DNA of 6,656 nt from positions 1,324 to 7,979 of the forward strand of contig JALULU010000254.1 in assembly GCA_027040585.1 (NCBI GenBank). Reading direction: 5' to 3'. Positions 1-6,656 of the stretch are shown here, in pieces (the stretch's first letter is position 1; each line of letters starts with the position of its first letter). The notes beneath the pieces are model-generated. The model was not told the origin of the DNA, made no database searches, and saw only the letters and a list, made by a program, of their open reading frames with translations. A program made the translations under genes and the position numbers. Origin of the DNA: Acidobacteriota bacterium. GTDB taxonomy: Bacteria > Acidobacteriota > JAAYUB01 > JAMOQF01.

Positions 1-2
1 GC

Positions 3-86
3 GCCTTCTGTATGTTTTTAAATGGAGAAAAAAATAGATCAGATATTGTTAAATTTATTTATCCTTGGGAAATTACATTAATTTAA
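3..86 (+). other. Possible 3' tail of a convergent plus-strand ORF (weak)
   Basis: One plus-strand frame is open from the window's left edge to a TAA at 84-86 and would encode 27 residues, ending in FIYPWEITLI. The residue mix looks protein-like and no minus-strand ORF competes here. However, a second plus frame is open over nearly the same stretch, and 27 stop-free codons are not rare even in AT-rich DNA. I recognise no family in the tail. If real, it is the C-terminus of a gene convergent with the tricorn homologue. It could equally be non-coding DNA. Confidence 0.25.
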
Positions 87-179
87 AGGAGAATTATTCC
101 ATACCTATTTTAAACTATGCTTTACAATAGGTTAAACTTAATTAAAAGTTGCGTTGTATTTTGGTTTGATTTGGTAAGG

Positions 180-221
180 AAAAAATGAAAAGGTGCCAGA
201 CATTTTTTTGTGCCTGGCACC
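180..221 (-). terminator. Rho-independent terminator after the tricorn homologue
   Basis: Nine bases past the stop codon of the tricorn gene, two 11-base arms (211-221 and 192-202) form a GC-rich stem closed by GGTGCCAG/CTGGCACC around an 8-base A-rich loop. On the minus strand the stem has ten Watson-Crick pairs and one G-U wobble, and it is followed by the T-rich tract TTTTCATTTTTT (191 down to 180). On the plus strand the wobble becomes an A-C mismatch and only a mixed AT stretch follows. The structure is therefore built to stop minus-strand transcription and would end the gpmI-DUF4870-tricorn transcript. The stem sequence also resembles a dispersed palindromic repeat (see findings). Confidence 0.85.
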
Positions 222-230
222 ATAAAATAT

Positions 231-3200
231 TTACTTTCTTATTGGTGGTTTTGGTTTTTTAACTACGGGATAATTATCGCCCTTTATCTCCTTTAAAATT
301 ACTTCTATTGCCTTTTCAAGTTGTGGGTCTTTACCCTTTACAACTAAGTCTGGTCTATTATCAACAACTATGTCTGGATCCACGCCGTGGTTTTCAACTA
401 CCCATTTACCCTGCGGTGTGTAAATTCCAAATTCAGGAATTGTAACCATGCCACCATCGGTAAAGTGAATATTTCTTGAGATACCAACAAGTCCACCCCA
501 TGTTCTTTCACCAATAAGTTTTCCTATTTTTAACTTTTTAAAATAATATGGAAAGGCATCTCCACCAGAACCTGCATAGGCATTGATTATGCATACAAGG
601 TGTCTCGGTGAAAAAAGTGAAGGAGTGGCAAATCCGTTTGTATTTTGTGTTGCAAAGTAGTTTATAATTTTTCTATTTAGTAGCTCAATAAACCTGTCAG
701 GAATCATTCCACCGTTATTGTATCTAACATCAATTATCAATCCCTTTTTGTTGTGCTGAGCTATAAATCCCCTGTAAAGTTCATTTAATCCATCAACTCC
801 TGTACTTGGTAGATGTATATAACCCACCTGTCCATTTGTGGCTTTAAGTACCTTTTCTCTATTTTCCCTGACTTTTTCAATATATCTTAACTGTTGTTCA
901 TCTGAAATTGGCTTTACAACAATGTTCCAGCTACCTTCAAATGTGGGTTTATCATTTAAAGTTACTTCTGTTTCCCTTCCTGCAGTGTTTAAGAAATATT
1001 TATAAATGTTATCTCCTTGCTTTATCTTAATCCCATTTACAGCAAGAATATAGTCTCCCTCTTTAACTTTAAGTCCTGGAATATTAAGTGGAGCAATTCT
1101 TCTTCTGTCCCACATTTCACCTCTATAAATTTTCTTAATTTTATAAAATCCATTGTCTACTTTATAATCTACACCTAAAAGCCCTACATTTACCTTTTCA
1201 GTTTTAAAATATTTATTGCTGCCACCAAATACATAAGTATGACTGCAGTGGAGTTCTGCTATCATTTCTCCAATTAAATAGTTTAAATCCGCTCTGTGTG
1301 CAACATAAGGTAAAAGTTTTGCATATTTTTCATATATACCTTCCCAGTTTACACCGTTGTAATTTGGTACATAGAAGAAATCCCTCTCAAGTCTCCAGGC
1401 ATCTCTGAATATCTGTTTCCATTCAAGTGGGGGAATGACTTTCACCTTAAGTCCACTTAAATCTACTTTTCCAGCGCCAACTTTTTGTTTTCTCTGAGCT
1501 GTTTTTATAACACCGATCATTTTTTGAAAACTGCTATAATAAACAAGATTTTTTCCATCTGCAGATACATCATATTGTGTTGTTCCAATTAACACTGGAA
1601 GTACTTTTTTGCTTTTAAAATCATAGAATTTTATAGATTTTGAATCCATATCTGAAAACAATAATCCGTTTTTAAGTGCAGTAAGGTTAGAATAAAATCC
1701 ACTTTTTACAGGTAAAACTACAAGTCTTTCGCCAATTCCATCAAAATCAATTTTAATTTCCTTTTTATTTTTCTTTTCTGCTTTTTTGACTTCTTTATTT
1801 TTTGTTTTGGATTTATCCTTGCTTTCTACTTTTTTATCCTCTTTTTTATTTTCCTTTTTCGTTTTTTCTATCTTAACTTCATCATTTTCTGGCATTAAAA
1901 TAGATTTCACATCTTTTCTAAGTGCTATACCATAGATTTTCATTCCGTTTTTGTAAATAAATGAGTTGTCAAAGAAGTTAAATTGAGGCATGAAATTTCT
2001 GTATGAAATAAAAAAGATGTAATCTCCTTTCTTTCCAAATACTGGATTTATATCGAGTGAAAAACCGGTGGTTATCTCATGTTTTTTACCATCTTTTAAA
2101 GAGTAAATGTAAATTGCTGACAAATCATTTGGCATTCCCTTTGAATAAACTATATAGTTTGAATCGGAAGACCAGCTAAAATCCTCAATTGAGTGATTAT
2201 ATGGAAAATAATCAATCTTCGTAATTTTTCCAGTATCTACATCCACATAAAATAAATTCATCTTTGAGTCTGAAAGGGCTATTTTCTTAGAATCAGGAGA
2301 CCAGTTAAGTCCAAAAACCCAGGCTGCATCTGTTAATTTTATTTCCTTTACTTTTTTATTTTCTCTATCATAAATATAGAGTTCATATTCACCAGTTTTA
2401 TCTGACAGATAAGCATAGTATTTTCCATTTGGGGAATAATTAACCTGAATTTCTCTTACACCACATGAATTTGTAAGATTTTCTGTAACACCTTTTTTAA
2501 CTGGTAGTGAAAAAATATCACCACGTGCAGTGAGCAAAAGCCTTTTACCGTGTGGTGAAATTGAAAGTGAATCTATAAAATCTTTCCCATCTACAAAGTG
2601 TGTCCTTTTATAAATTCCCTCGTCATTTACTGTAATATTTACTTTTTTATACTTTAAATTTTTAACATTTAAAACATATAGTTCACCGCCATTTTCAAAA
2701 ACAATTTTATTTCCACCTATTGCAGGCCATTCAACATCATATTCTTTAAAAAAAGTTACCTGTTTTATTTTTCCATTTTTGAGGTTGTAATAATAGATGT
2801 TATCCCTTCCATCTCTATCTGAGCAGAAAAAGATTTTATTTTTGTACCACATTGGAAAGTGGTCTGTCCCCTTATAGTGTGTAAGTTTTTTATAGGTGTT
2901 GTTTTTAAAATCATAGATTGAAATATCCTGAGCCATTCCACCCATGTACCTTTTCCAGTGCCTGAATTCCCTTTCAATCCTGTTATAGGCTATTTTTGTG
3001 CCATCTGGTGAAAAGGATGCAAGTCCACCCTTTGGAAGGGGAAGAAGTTCTGGATATCCTCCATTTATGGAAACCTTGAAATACCTTGCAAATCTTTCCT
3101 TCCAACTACTTCTCCTTGAGAGAAATAGTAAATTTTTTCCATCTGGATACCAGTCAACCAGTCTATCACTTCCCGGATGATATGTAAGTCTCTTTGGAAC

Positions 3201-3482
3201 TCCACCATCTGTTGGTATTAAATAAATGTCCCTATTTCCATCAAATGAGCCTGAATATGCTATATATTTTCCATCGGGAGAAAATCTTGGGAATAAGTCA
3301 TATCCGGGGGCATATGTAAGTTGCCTTGCGATACCACCATTTTCAGAAACTATCCACAAATTCCCGGCATAGACAAAGGCTATTTTTCCGTTTGAAATGT
3401 CGGGATATTGTAGTAATTTTGTTGAAAATGCCATCACTGTGAGGCTAAAAAATAAAAGAGTTAGTAAGAAAAACTTTTTCAT
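231..3482 (-). CDS. Exported tricorn protease homologue (S41 family peptidase)
   Basis: Predicted 1083-residue serine peptidase of the tricorn type (MEROPS S41B), which cleaves peptides; the Thermoplasma enzyme works downstream of the proteasome. Residues 1-20 form a signal peptide (MKK, then a hydrophobic core, likely cut near AFS), so this protein should be periplasmic, unlike cytosolic tricorn. Residues ~25-650 are two beta-propellers with PD40-type blades (SPDGK-like turns near 68, 112, 158, 309, 350, 395, 438). A core domain (~682-760), PDZ domain (~762-857) and S41 catalytic domain (~880-1060) follow. The tricorn catalytic residues are all visible: Ser747-His748 (CSHTY), nucleophile Ser972 (AGSGGDAFP) and Glu1030 (VENHGVDPD). 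The residue after the nucleophile is Gly973, where archaeal tricorn has Asp. Residues 535-577 are a Lys/Glu-rich insert before IDFDG. The start is supported by GGAGG at 3487-3491, 4 bases upstream. Length matches the family. It is the last gene of its operon. The natural substrate cannot be read from sequence. Confidence 0.93.
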   Translation of the reverse strand: MKKFFLLTLLFFSLTVMAFSTKLLQYPDISNGKIAFVYAGNLWIVSENGGIARQLTYAPGYDLFPRFSPDGKYIAYSGSFDGNRDIYLIPTDGGVPKRLTYHPGSDRLVDWYPDGKNLLFLSRRSSWKERFARYFKVSINGGYPELLPLPKGGLASFSPDGTKIAYNRIEREFRHWKRYMGGMAQDISIYDFKNNTYKKLTHYKGTDHFPMWYKNKIFFCSDRDGRDNIYYYNLKNGKIKQVTFFKEYDVEWPAIGGNKIVFENGGELYVLNVKNLKYKKVNITVNDEGIYKRTHFVDGKDFIDSLSISPHGKRLLLTARGDIFSLPVKKGVTENLTNSCGVREIQVNYSPNGKYYAYLSDKTGEYELYIYDRENKKVKEIKLTDAAWVFGLNWSPDSKKIALSDSKMNLFYVDVDTGKITKIDYFPYNHSIEDFSWSSDSNYIVYSKGMPNDLSAIYIYSLKDGKKHEITTGFSLDINPVFGKKGDYIFFISYRNFMPQFNFFDNSFIYKNGMKIYGIALRKDVKSILMPENDEVKIEKTKKENKKEDKKVESKDKSKTKNKEVKKAEKKNKKEIKIDFDGIGERLVVLPVKSGFYSNLTALKNGLLFSDMDSKSIKFYDFKSKKVLPVLIGTTQYDVSADGKNLVYYSSFQKMIGVIKTAQRKQKVGAGKVDLSGLKVKVIPPLEWKQIFRDAWRLERDFFYVPNYNGVNWEGIYEKYAKLLPYVAHRADLNYLIGEMIAELHCSHTYVFGGSNKYFKTEKVNVGLLGVDYKVDNGFYKIKKIYRGEMWDRRRIAPLNIPGLKVKEGDYILAVNGIKIKQGDNIYKYFLNTAGRETEVTLNDKPTFEGSWNIVVKPISDEQQLRYIEKVRENREKVLKATNGQVGYIHLPSTGVDGLNELYRGFIAQHNKKGLIIDVRYNNGGMIPDRFIELLNRKIINYFATQNTNGFATPSLFSPRHLVCIINAYAGSGGDAFPYYFKKLKIGKLIGERTWGGLVGISRNIHFTDGGMVTIPEFGIYTPQGKWVVENHGVDPDIVVDNRPDLVVKGKDPQLEKAIEVILKEIKGDNYPVVKKPKPPIRK

Positions 3483-3499
3483 AAGTCCTCCAAAAATAT

Positions 3500-3841
3500 T
3501 TATTTAATAAATCTTATGCTAACAGGGTATTTGAAATATCTGCCGTTGTAAGCCTCAATTGCTGCCCATATGACACATATTAAAACAAAAATTGCTTCAG
3601 CTATGAGTAAGAAAATCCCTATACAAAATATGGCTAAAACTATAAAAACCAATGCAAATATAGTCATTGTGATTTGAAAATTAACCGCCTCTTTACCGTG
3701 CTCATCAACAAATTTTGACTCATCTTTTTTCAAATTCCATAGGATAATGGGGCCAATTATATTTCCAAAGGGAATAATAAAGCCTCCAAAGGAAATTAAA
3801 TGTGTAAACATTGCCCATTCCTTTTCTTTTTCAAAATCCAT
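3500..3841 (-). CDS. Small DUF4870-family membrane protein
   Basis: This 113-residue protein of unknown function matches the DUF4870 pattern: an N-terminal segment with a His (MFTHLISF, His14), a hydrophobic helix (~15-36), a polar loop with KKDES (38-42) and the hallmark DEHGKEAVNFQ (46-56), then two more hydrophobic segments (~57-79 and ~80-97) and a short basic tail. It is probably an inner-membrane protein with about three membrane segments and the conserved charged loop on one face. The length is typical of the family. The start is supported by GGAG at 3847-3850, 5 bases before the ATG; an ATG overlapping that site is out of frame. It lies 59 bases after gpmI and 17 bases before the tricorn gene, whose ribosome site falls just past this stop codon, which implies co-transcription. 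No biochemical role is known to me, and the neighbours do not define one. Confidence 0.88.
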   Translation of the reverse strand: MDFEKEKEWAMFTHLISFGGFIIPFGNIIGPIILWNLKKDESKFVDEHGKEAVNFQITMTIFALVFIVLAIFCIGIFLLIAEAIFVLICVIWAAIEAYNGRYFKYPVSIRFIK

Positions 3842-3900
3842 ATTTTCTCCATTTAACTGTTTTAAATAATTTTATACGTATTTATTTCTGATTTTGTTCC

Positions 3901-5427
3901 TTATTTTTCAATAAGAGAATTTCCTGTCATTTCTACTGGTTTTTGAGTTTCCATTAAATCTAAAAGGGTAGGGGATATATCGCAAAGCGCTCCACCTCTT
4001 CTTAATTTATAATCCTTCCCCTTTTCAGTTATCAAAATAAATGGTACAGGATTTGTAGTATGAGCTGTAAAAGGTTCTTTAGTAATAGGATCTATCATCA
4101 TATCAGCGTTTCCATGGTCTGCTGTTATAATCAAATTACCATTTATTTCTTTTACTTTTTTATATAACATTCCAACACATTTATCAACGGCCTCTATTGC
4201 TTTGATTGCTGCCTCAAGCACTCCAGTATGACCAACCATATCAGCATTTGCAAAATTTATTATAAAAACATCGTCAATATTATTGTCTATTTCTCTTAAA
4301 AGTCTGTTAGTTATTTCAAATACACTCATTTCAGGTTTTAAATCATATGTTGCAACCTTTGGGGACGGAATTAGAATCCTTCTCTCACCGGGAAAGACTT
4401 TTTCAACACCACCGTTAAAGAAAAATGTAACGTGTGCATACTTTTCAGTTTCTGCAATCCTCAAGTTTTTTAAATTGTTATCCGCAAGTACTTCAGCGAG
4501 AATGTTTTTAAGAGTTTCAGGTGGAAAACAAACCGGATATGGAAATGTGGCTTCATATTCTGTAAAGGTATAAAAATTTATATTTACAATTTTTTCCCTT
4601 TCAAAAAAATTGAAGTCCTTTTCATTTAACGCCATGGTGATTTGACGCGCCCTGTCCGCTCTGAAATTAAAAAATATTGCCGCTTCTCCATCCTCAATGG
4701 TTTTAATGGGCTTGCCATTTTCAACAATAACCGTTGGCTTTATAAATTCATCGGTAATTCCATTTTTATATGAGTTTAATATGGCTTCATGGGGATCACT
4801 TTCTAAAACACCTTTACCTAAAACCATTGCATCGTAGGCAAGTTTTATTCTGTCCCATCTCTTGTCCCTGTCCATTGCATAATATCTACCTGAAATAGTT
4901 GCAATTCTTCCCACACCGATTTCATCAATCTTTTCCATCAATTTTTTTACATAATCCTTTCCTGAATCTGGTGGAGTGTCCCTTCCATCAGTGAAAACGT
5001 GTATGTATACATTTTTCACCCCTTCATTTTTTGCCATTTTTAAAAGTGTATACAAATGTTCTTGATGAGAATGTACTCCACCATCTGATAAGAGTCCCAT
5101 AAGGTGTAGTGCCTTTTCTCTTCCTCTTTTCATAGCCTCTAAAAGCACACTATTTTTAAAAAATGAACCATCTCTAATGGATTTGTTTATCCTTGTTATT
5201 TCCTGATAGACTATTCTTCCACTTCCAATATTTAAATGTCCCACTTCGGAGTTTCCCATCTGTCCTTCAGGAAGGCCTACACTTTCACCTGATGCATTTA
5301 ATAGTGTCCATGGGTAATTTTTCATTAAATGGTCATAATTTGGTGTATTACCAAGTAGTATTGCGTTTCCCTCTTTTTCTCTTCTATATCCCCAACCATC
5401 TAATATGAGTAAAAAATTTTTCTTCAT
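3901..5427 (-). CDS. gpmI: 2,3-bisphosphoglycerate-independent phosphoglycerate mutase
   Basis: This cytosolic enzyme interconverts 3-phosphoglycerate and 2-phosphoglycerate in glycolysis and gluconeogenesis through a phosphoserine intermediate, using two Mn2+ ions. At 508 residues it is full length (the Geobacillus enzyme is about 511). All signatures of the alkaline-phosphatase superfamily fold are present: metal ligand Asp10 in LDGWG; catalytic Ser60 in GNSEVGH; the transferase insert with GGVHSH (116-121), TDGRDTPP (146-153), GRYYAMDRD (180-188) and NFRADRARQ (254-262); then ETEKYAHVTFFFNGG (326-340, Lys329), Asp396 and His400 in NADMVGH, Asp437-His438 in TADHGN, and His456 in FTAHTT. No key residue is missing. 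The start has a strong site, GGAGG at 5435-5439, 7 bases upstream, and a likely promoter just before it. It appears to be the first gene of a unit with the DUF4870 and tricorn genes; I know of no metabolic reason for that grouping. Confidence 0.98.
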   Translation of the reverse strand: MKKNFLLILDGWGYRREKEGNAILLGNTPNYDHLMKNYPWTLLNASGESVGLPEGQMGNSEVGHLNIGSGRIVYQEITRINKSIRDGSFFKNSVLLEAMKRGREKALHLMGLLSDGGVHSHQEHLYTLLKMAKNEGVKNVYIHVFTDGRDTPPDSGKDYVKKLMEKIDEIGVGRIATISGRYYAMDRDKRWDRIKLAYDAMVLGKGVLESDPHEAILNSYKNGITDEFIKPTVIVENGKPIKTIEDGEAAIFFNFRADRARQITMALNEKDFNFFEREKIVNINFYTFTEYEATFPYPVCFPPETLKNILAEVLADNNLKNLRIAETEKYAHVTFFFNGGVEKVFPGERRILIPSPKVATYDLKPEMSVFEITNRLLREIDNNIDDVFIINFANADMVGHTGVLEAAIKAIEAVDKCVGMLYKKVKEINGNLIITADHGNADMMIDPITKEPFTAHTTNPVPFILITEKGKDYKLRRGGALCDISPTLLDLMETQKPVEMTGNSLIEK

Positions 5428-5453
5428 TTTGGTTCCTCCAATTTTTATAGGGA

Positions 5454-5482
5454 ATTATAACATTTTAATGAGAGTAGTTTAC
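5454..5482 (-). promoter_or_regulatory. Likely extended -10 promoter for gpmI
   Basis: Read on the minus strand, the gap between the barrel gene and gpmI contains TGTTATAAT (5462 down to 5454), a perfect extended -10 element (TG, one base, TATAAT). The hexamer 17 bases upstream (5482-5477, GTAAAC) is a poor -35, but extended -10 promoters often tolerate that. Transcription would begin near 5447, giving a leader of about 20 bases that just covers the GGAGG ribosome site. No operator-like repeat is visible around it. In AT-rich DNA, TATAAT alone is weak evidence; the TG extension and its position are what support the call. Confidence 0.6.
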
Positions 5483-5489
5483 CCTTTTA

Positions 5490-6656
5490 TTAAAAATCTT
5501 TGTCGAATTTATAGTCTATTTTTACAAAAAATTTATATTTTCTATCTAAAGACCTATCTAAAATATATTCAGCATACTTATCTCTTCCATATAAAAATCC
5601 CACATATAAAGCAGTATAGTCCTTTGGATTGTAAACTTGCACAACCTGTAGAAAATGTGTGTCAAATGAATATCCATAAATTGGATAATTGTAATGTGAA
5701 TACATATACTGAAGTCTTGTATAGTTATTTTTAGTGTATTGATATTTTCCCTTGAGCTCTGAACTGAAATATCCGTAGAGCTTATTTCCAGAATATACTC
5801 CATCCATTATTGAATACATTATGCTACTGTTTAAGGTAAGCTTGTTCGTTGGAAAAAAATCTATCTCACTTCTTATTGTATGATAATCTCCAAGTTGTGG
5901 ATAACTATAACTATAAAATGGTTTGTTTCCCCATAAATAGCCTAAACTAAAATTTAGCCACTTTAGATAACTGTTGGAGTAGAAAAAATTATAATCTGCA
6001 TATGTAAATCCTTTGTCTGCATACAATTCATACATGTGATTTCCTTCAATGTGAAAGCCATTTCCACCTTTTAATTCAAGTTCATACTCCCCACCAAAAT
6101 GTCTTTCACTTAAATTTCCATAAAAATCGTGTCCTATGTGAAATTCTCCATGATATCTTGTGCTCCTTAAAAGGCTTTTATCAGATTTTGCCTCATAGTG
6201 AAAAACATAATCGTAAGAATATTCCCAATAGTTTGTTCTCCATATAAATCCACCATCATCAACAAAGTCATCACTTATTCCAAAAGTCTGTATCCATGAG
6301 TCAAAATATCTGCTTTTATAAACATATTCAAGATTCCATCTACATCCTTTTGGGTCTTTATCTCCATTTAAAACCACACCTGTATCTCTTGTATAAACTC
6401 CCTGAAAATCAATTCTATTTTTTTCGTTTAGTCTATAACTACCATCAATATCAAAAACGTTATTATTACTTGACCCATATTTTCTATTGAGGGAAAAAAC
6501 TCCAATATATGAGTCACCTCTAAAATTATATTTATATCTCATTAAAAGCCAGTGTACATCGTCAATCAAATTGCTATTAAGTCCAAATCTATCTCCTGGC
6601 ATATTTCTTTCAAGTGCATATAAAGTAGAGAGGGTATTATTTCCCCATTTTGAAAT
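5490..6656 (-). CDS. DUF5916-type outer-membrane beta-barrel protein, C-terminal part (5' end beyond window)
   Basis: The frame is open from the window edge to a TAA at 5490-5492, so 388 C-terminal residues are visible and the true start lies outside. An internal ATG at 6600-6602 has no convincing ribosome site, and the 18 codons before it (ending TLYALERN) continue the same family pattern, so it is not the start. The fragment resembles the barrel region of DUF5916 proteins, which usually follows an N-terminal CBM9-like sugar-binding domain (not visible here). Supporting features are repeated amphipathic beta-strands with alternating aromatic and polar residues, about 13% Tyr, a GFIWRTN motif near residues 136-142, and an end, FFVKIDYKFDKDF, with the terminal Phe typical of BamA-inserted proteins. 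It is probably an outer-membrane protein of unknown substrate, perhaps linked to carbohydrate binding or transport. Other TonB-independent barrel families remain possible. It lies 62 bases upstream of gpmI with no terminator hairpin between. Confidence 0.75.
   Translation of the reverse strand: MSKWGNNTLSTLYALERNMPGDRFGLNSNLIDDVHWLLMRYKYNFRGDSYIGVFSLNRKYGSSNNNVFDIDGSYRLNEKNRIDFQGVYTRDTGVVLNGDKDPKGCRWNLEYVYKSRYFDSWIQTFGISDDFVDDGGFIWRTNYWEYSYDYVFHYEAKSDKSLLRSTRYHGEFHIGHDFYGNLSERHFGGEYELELKGGNGFHIEGNHMYELYADKGFTYADYNFFYSNSYLKWLNFSLGYLWGNKPFYSYSYPQLGDYHTIRSEIDFFPTNKLTLNSSIMYSIMDGVYSGNKLYGYFSSELKGKYQYTKNNYTRLQYMYSHYNYPIYGYSFDTHFLQVVQVYNPKDYTALYVGFLYGRDKYAEYILDRSLDRKYKFFVKIDYKFDKDF

Noticed and set aside
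103..138. A 7-base inverted repeat (ACCTATT/AATAGGT) overlapping a direct repeat TTAAACT at 110-116 and 132-138, spaced 22 bases apart.
   Set aside because: The arms are short and AT-rich, have no T tract, and sit beyond the terminator with no gene start nearby. They are compatible with chance in this composition.
2998..3180. Plus-strand open frame opposite the tricorn propeller region, and similar opposite-strand frames at 4283-4573, 5193-5408 and 6296-6490.
   Set aside because: Each lies wholly inside a well-supported minus-strand gene, has no recognisable family and no convincing ribosome site. They are antisense shadows.
3874..3881. Perfect 8-base palindrome ATACGTAT between gpmI and the DUF4870 gene.
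   Set aside because: It does not extend beyond eight bases and has no second copy nearby, so there is too little to call an operator.
3871..3900. TATAAA (3876-3871, minus strand) with GGAACA 18 bases upstream, a possible promoter for the DUF4870 gene.
   Set aside because: Only three of six -35 bases match and there is no TG extension. Such matches are common in AT-rich gaps, and the spacing already fits co-transcription with gpmI.
5405..5734. Plus-strand open frame of 109 codons spanning the gpmI start and the end of the barrel gene.
   Set aside because: It overlaps coding DNA at both ends, shows the composition expected of antisense reading (rich in Ile, Tyr, Phe, Leu) and covers the likely gpmI promoter.
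6600..6602. Internal ATG as the start of the barrel gene.
   Set aside because: The frame stays open through the 18 preceding codons to the window edge, those codons fit the family, and no Shine-Dalgarno site precedes the ATG.

Overview
The window is AT-rich (roughly one third G+C by eye). It carries four protein genes, all on the minus strand, so they are transcribed from the right end of the window towards the left. In transcription order they are: the 3' part of an outer-membrane beta-barrel protein of the DUF5916 type (runs off the right edge), gpmI (cofactor-independent phosphoglycerate mutase), a small DUF4870-type membrane protein, and a large exported tricorn-protease homologue. A strong hairpin terminator follows the last gene. 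The first ~180 bases hold no clear gene, only a possible 3' tail of a convergent plus-strand ORF.

The organism is most likely a Gram-negative-type (diderm) bacterium. The DUF5916 product has the alternating aromatic/polar pattern and terminal Phe of an outer-membrane barrel, and the tricorn homologue has an N-terminal signal peptide that would send it to the periplasm. Tricorn-like S41 peptidases, DUF5916 barrels and DUF4870 proteins together are common in Acidobacteriota, Aminicenantota, Bacteroidota-like and related lineages. The low G+C suggests one of the AT-rich members, but the window alone does not fix the phylum.

Layout: 1-179 is mostly non-coding. 180-221 is an intrinsic terminator on the minus strand. 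231-3482 is the tricorn homologue. 3500-3841 is DUF4870. 3901-5427 is gpmI. 5454-5482 holds a likely extended -10 promoter for gpmI. 5490-6656 is the DUF5916-type barrel, 5'-truncated by the window edge. The spacings (62, 59 and 17 bases), a good Shine-Dalgarno site before each complete gene and the single terminator suggest that gpmI, the DUF4870 gene and the tricorn gene form one transcription unit. The barrel gene upstream may read through into it, since no hairpin separates them.

Functionally the genes do not form an obvious pathway: a glycolytic enzyme in the cytosol, a small inner-membrane protein of unknown role, a periplasmic peptidase and an outer-membrane barrel. The window looks like ordinary chromosomal housekeeping and envelope genes. 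I see no mobile element, CRISPR array, toxin-antitoxin pair, RNA gene or defence system. The points most worth checking are the terminator hairpin, whose sequence resembles a dispersed palindromic repeat, and the lysine-rich insert in the tricorn homologue.
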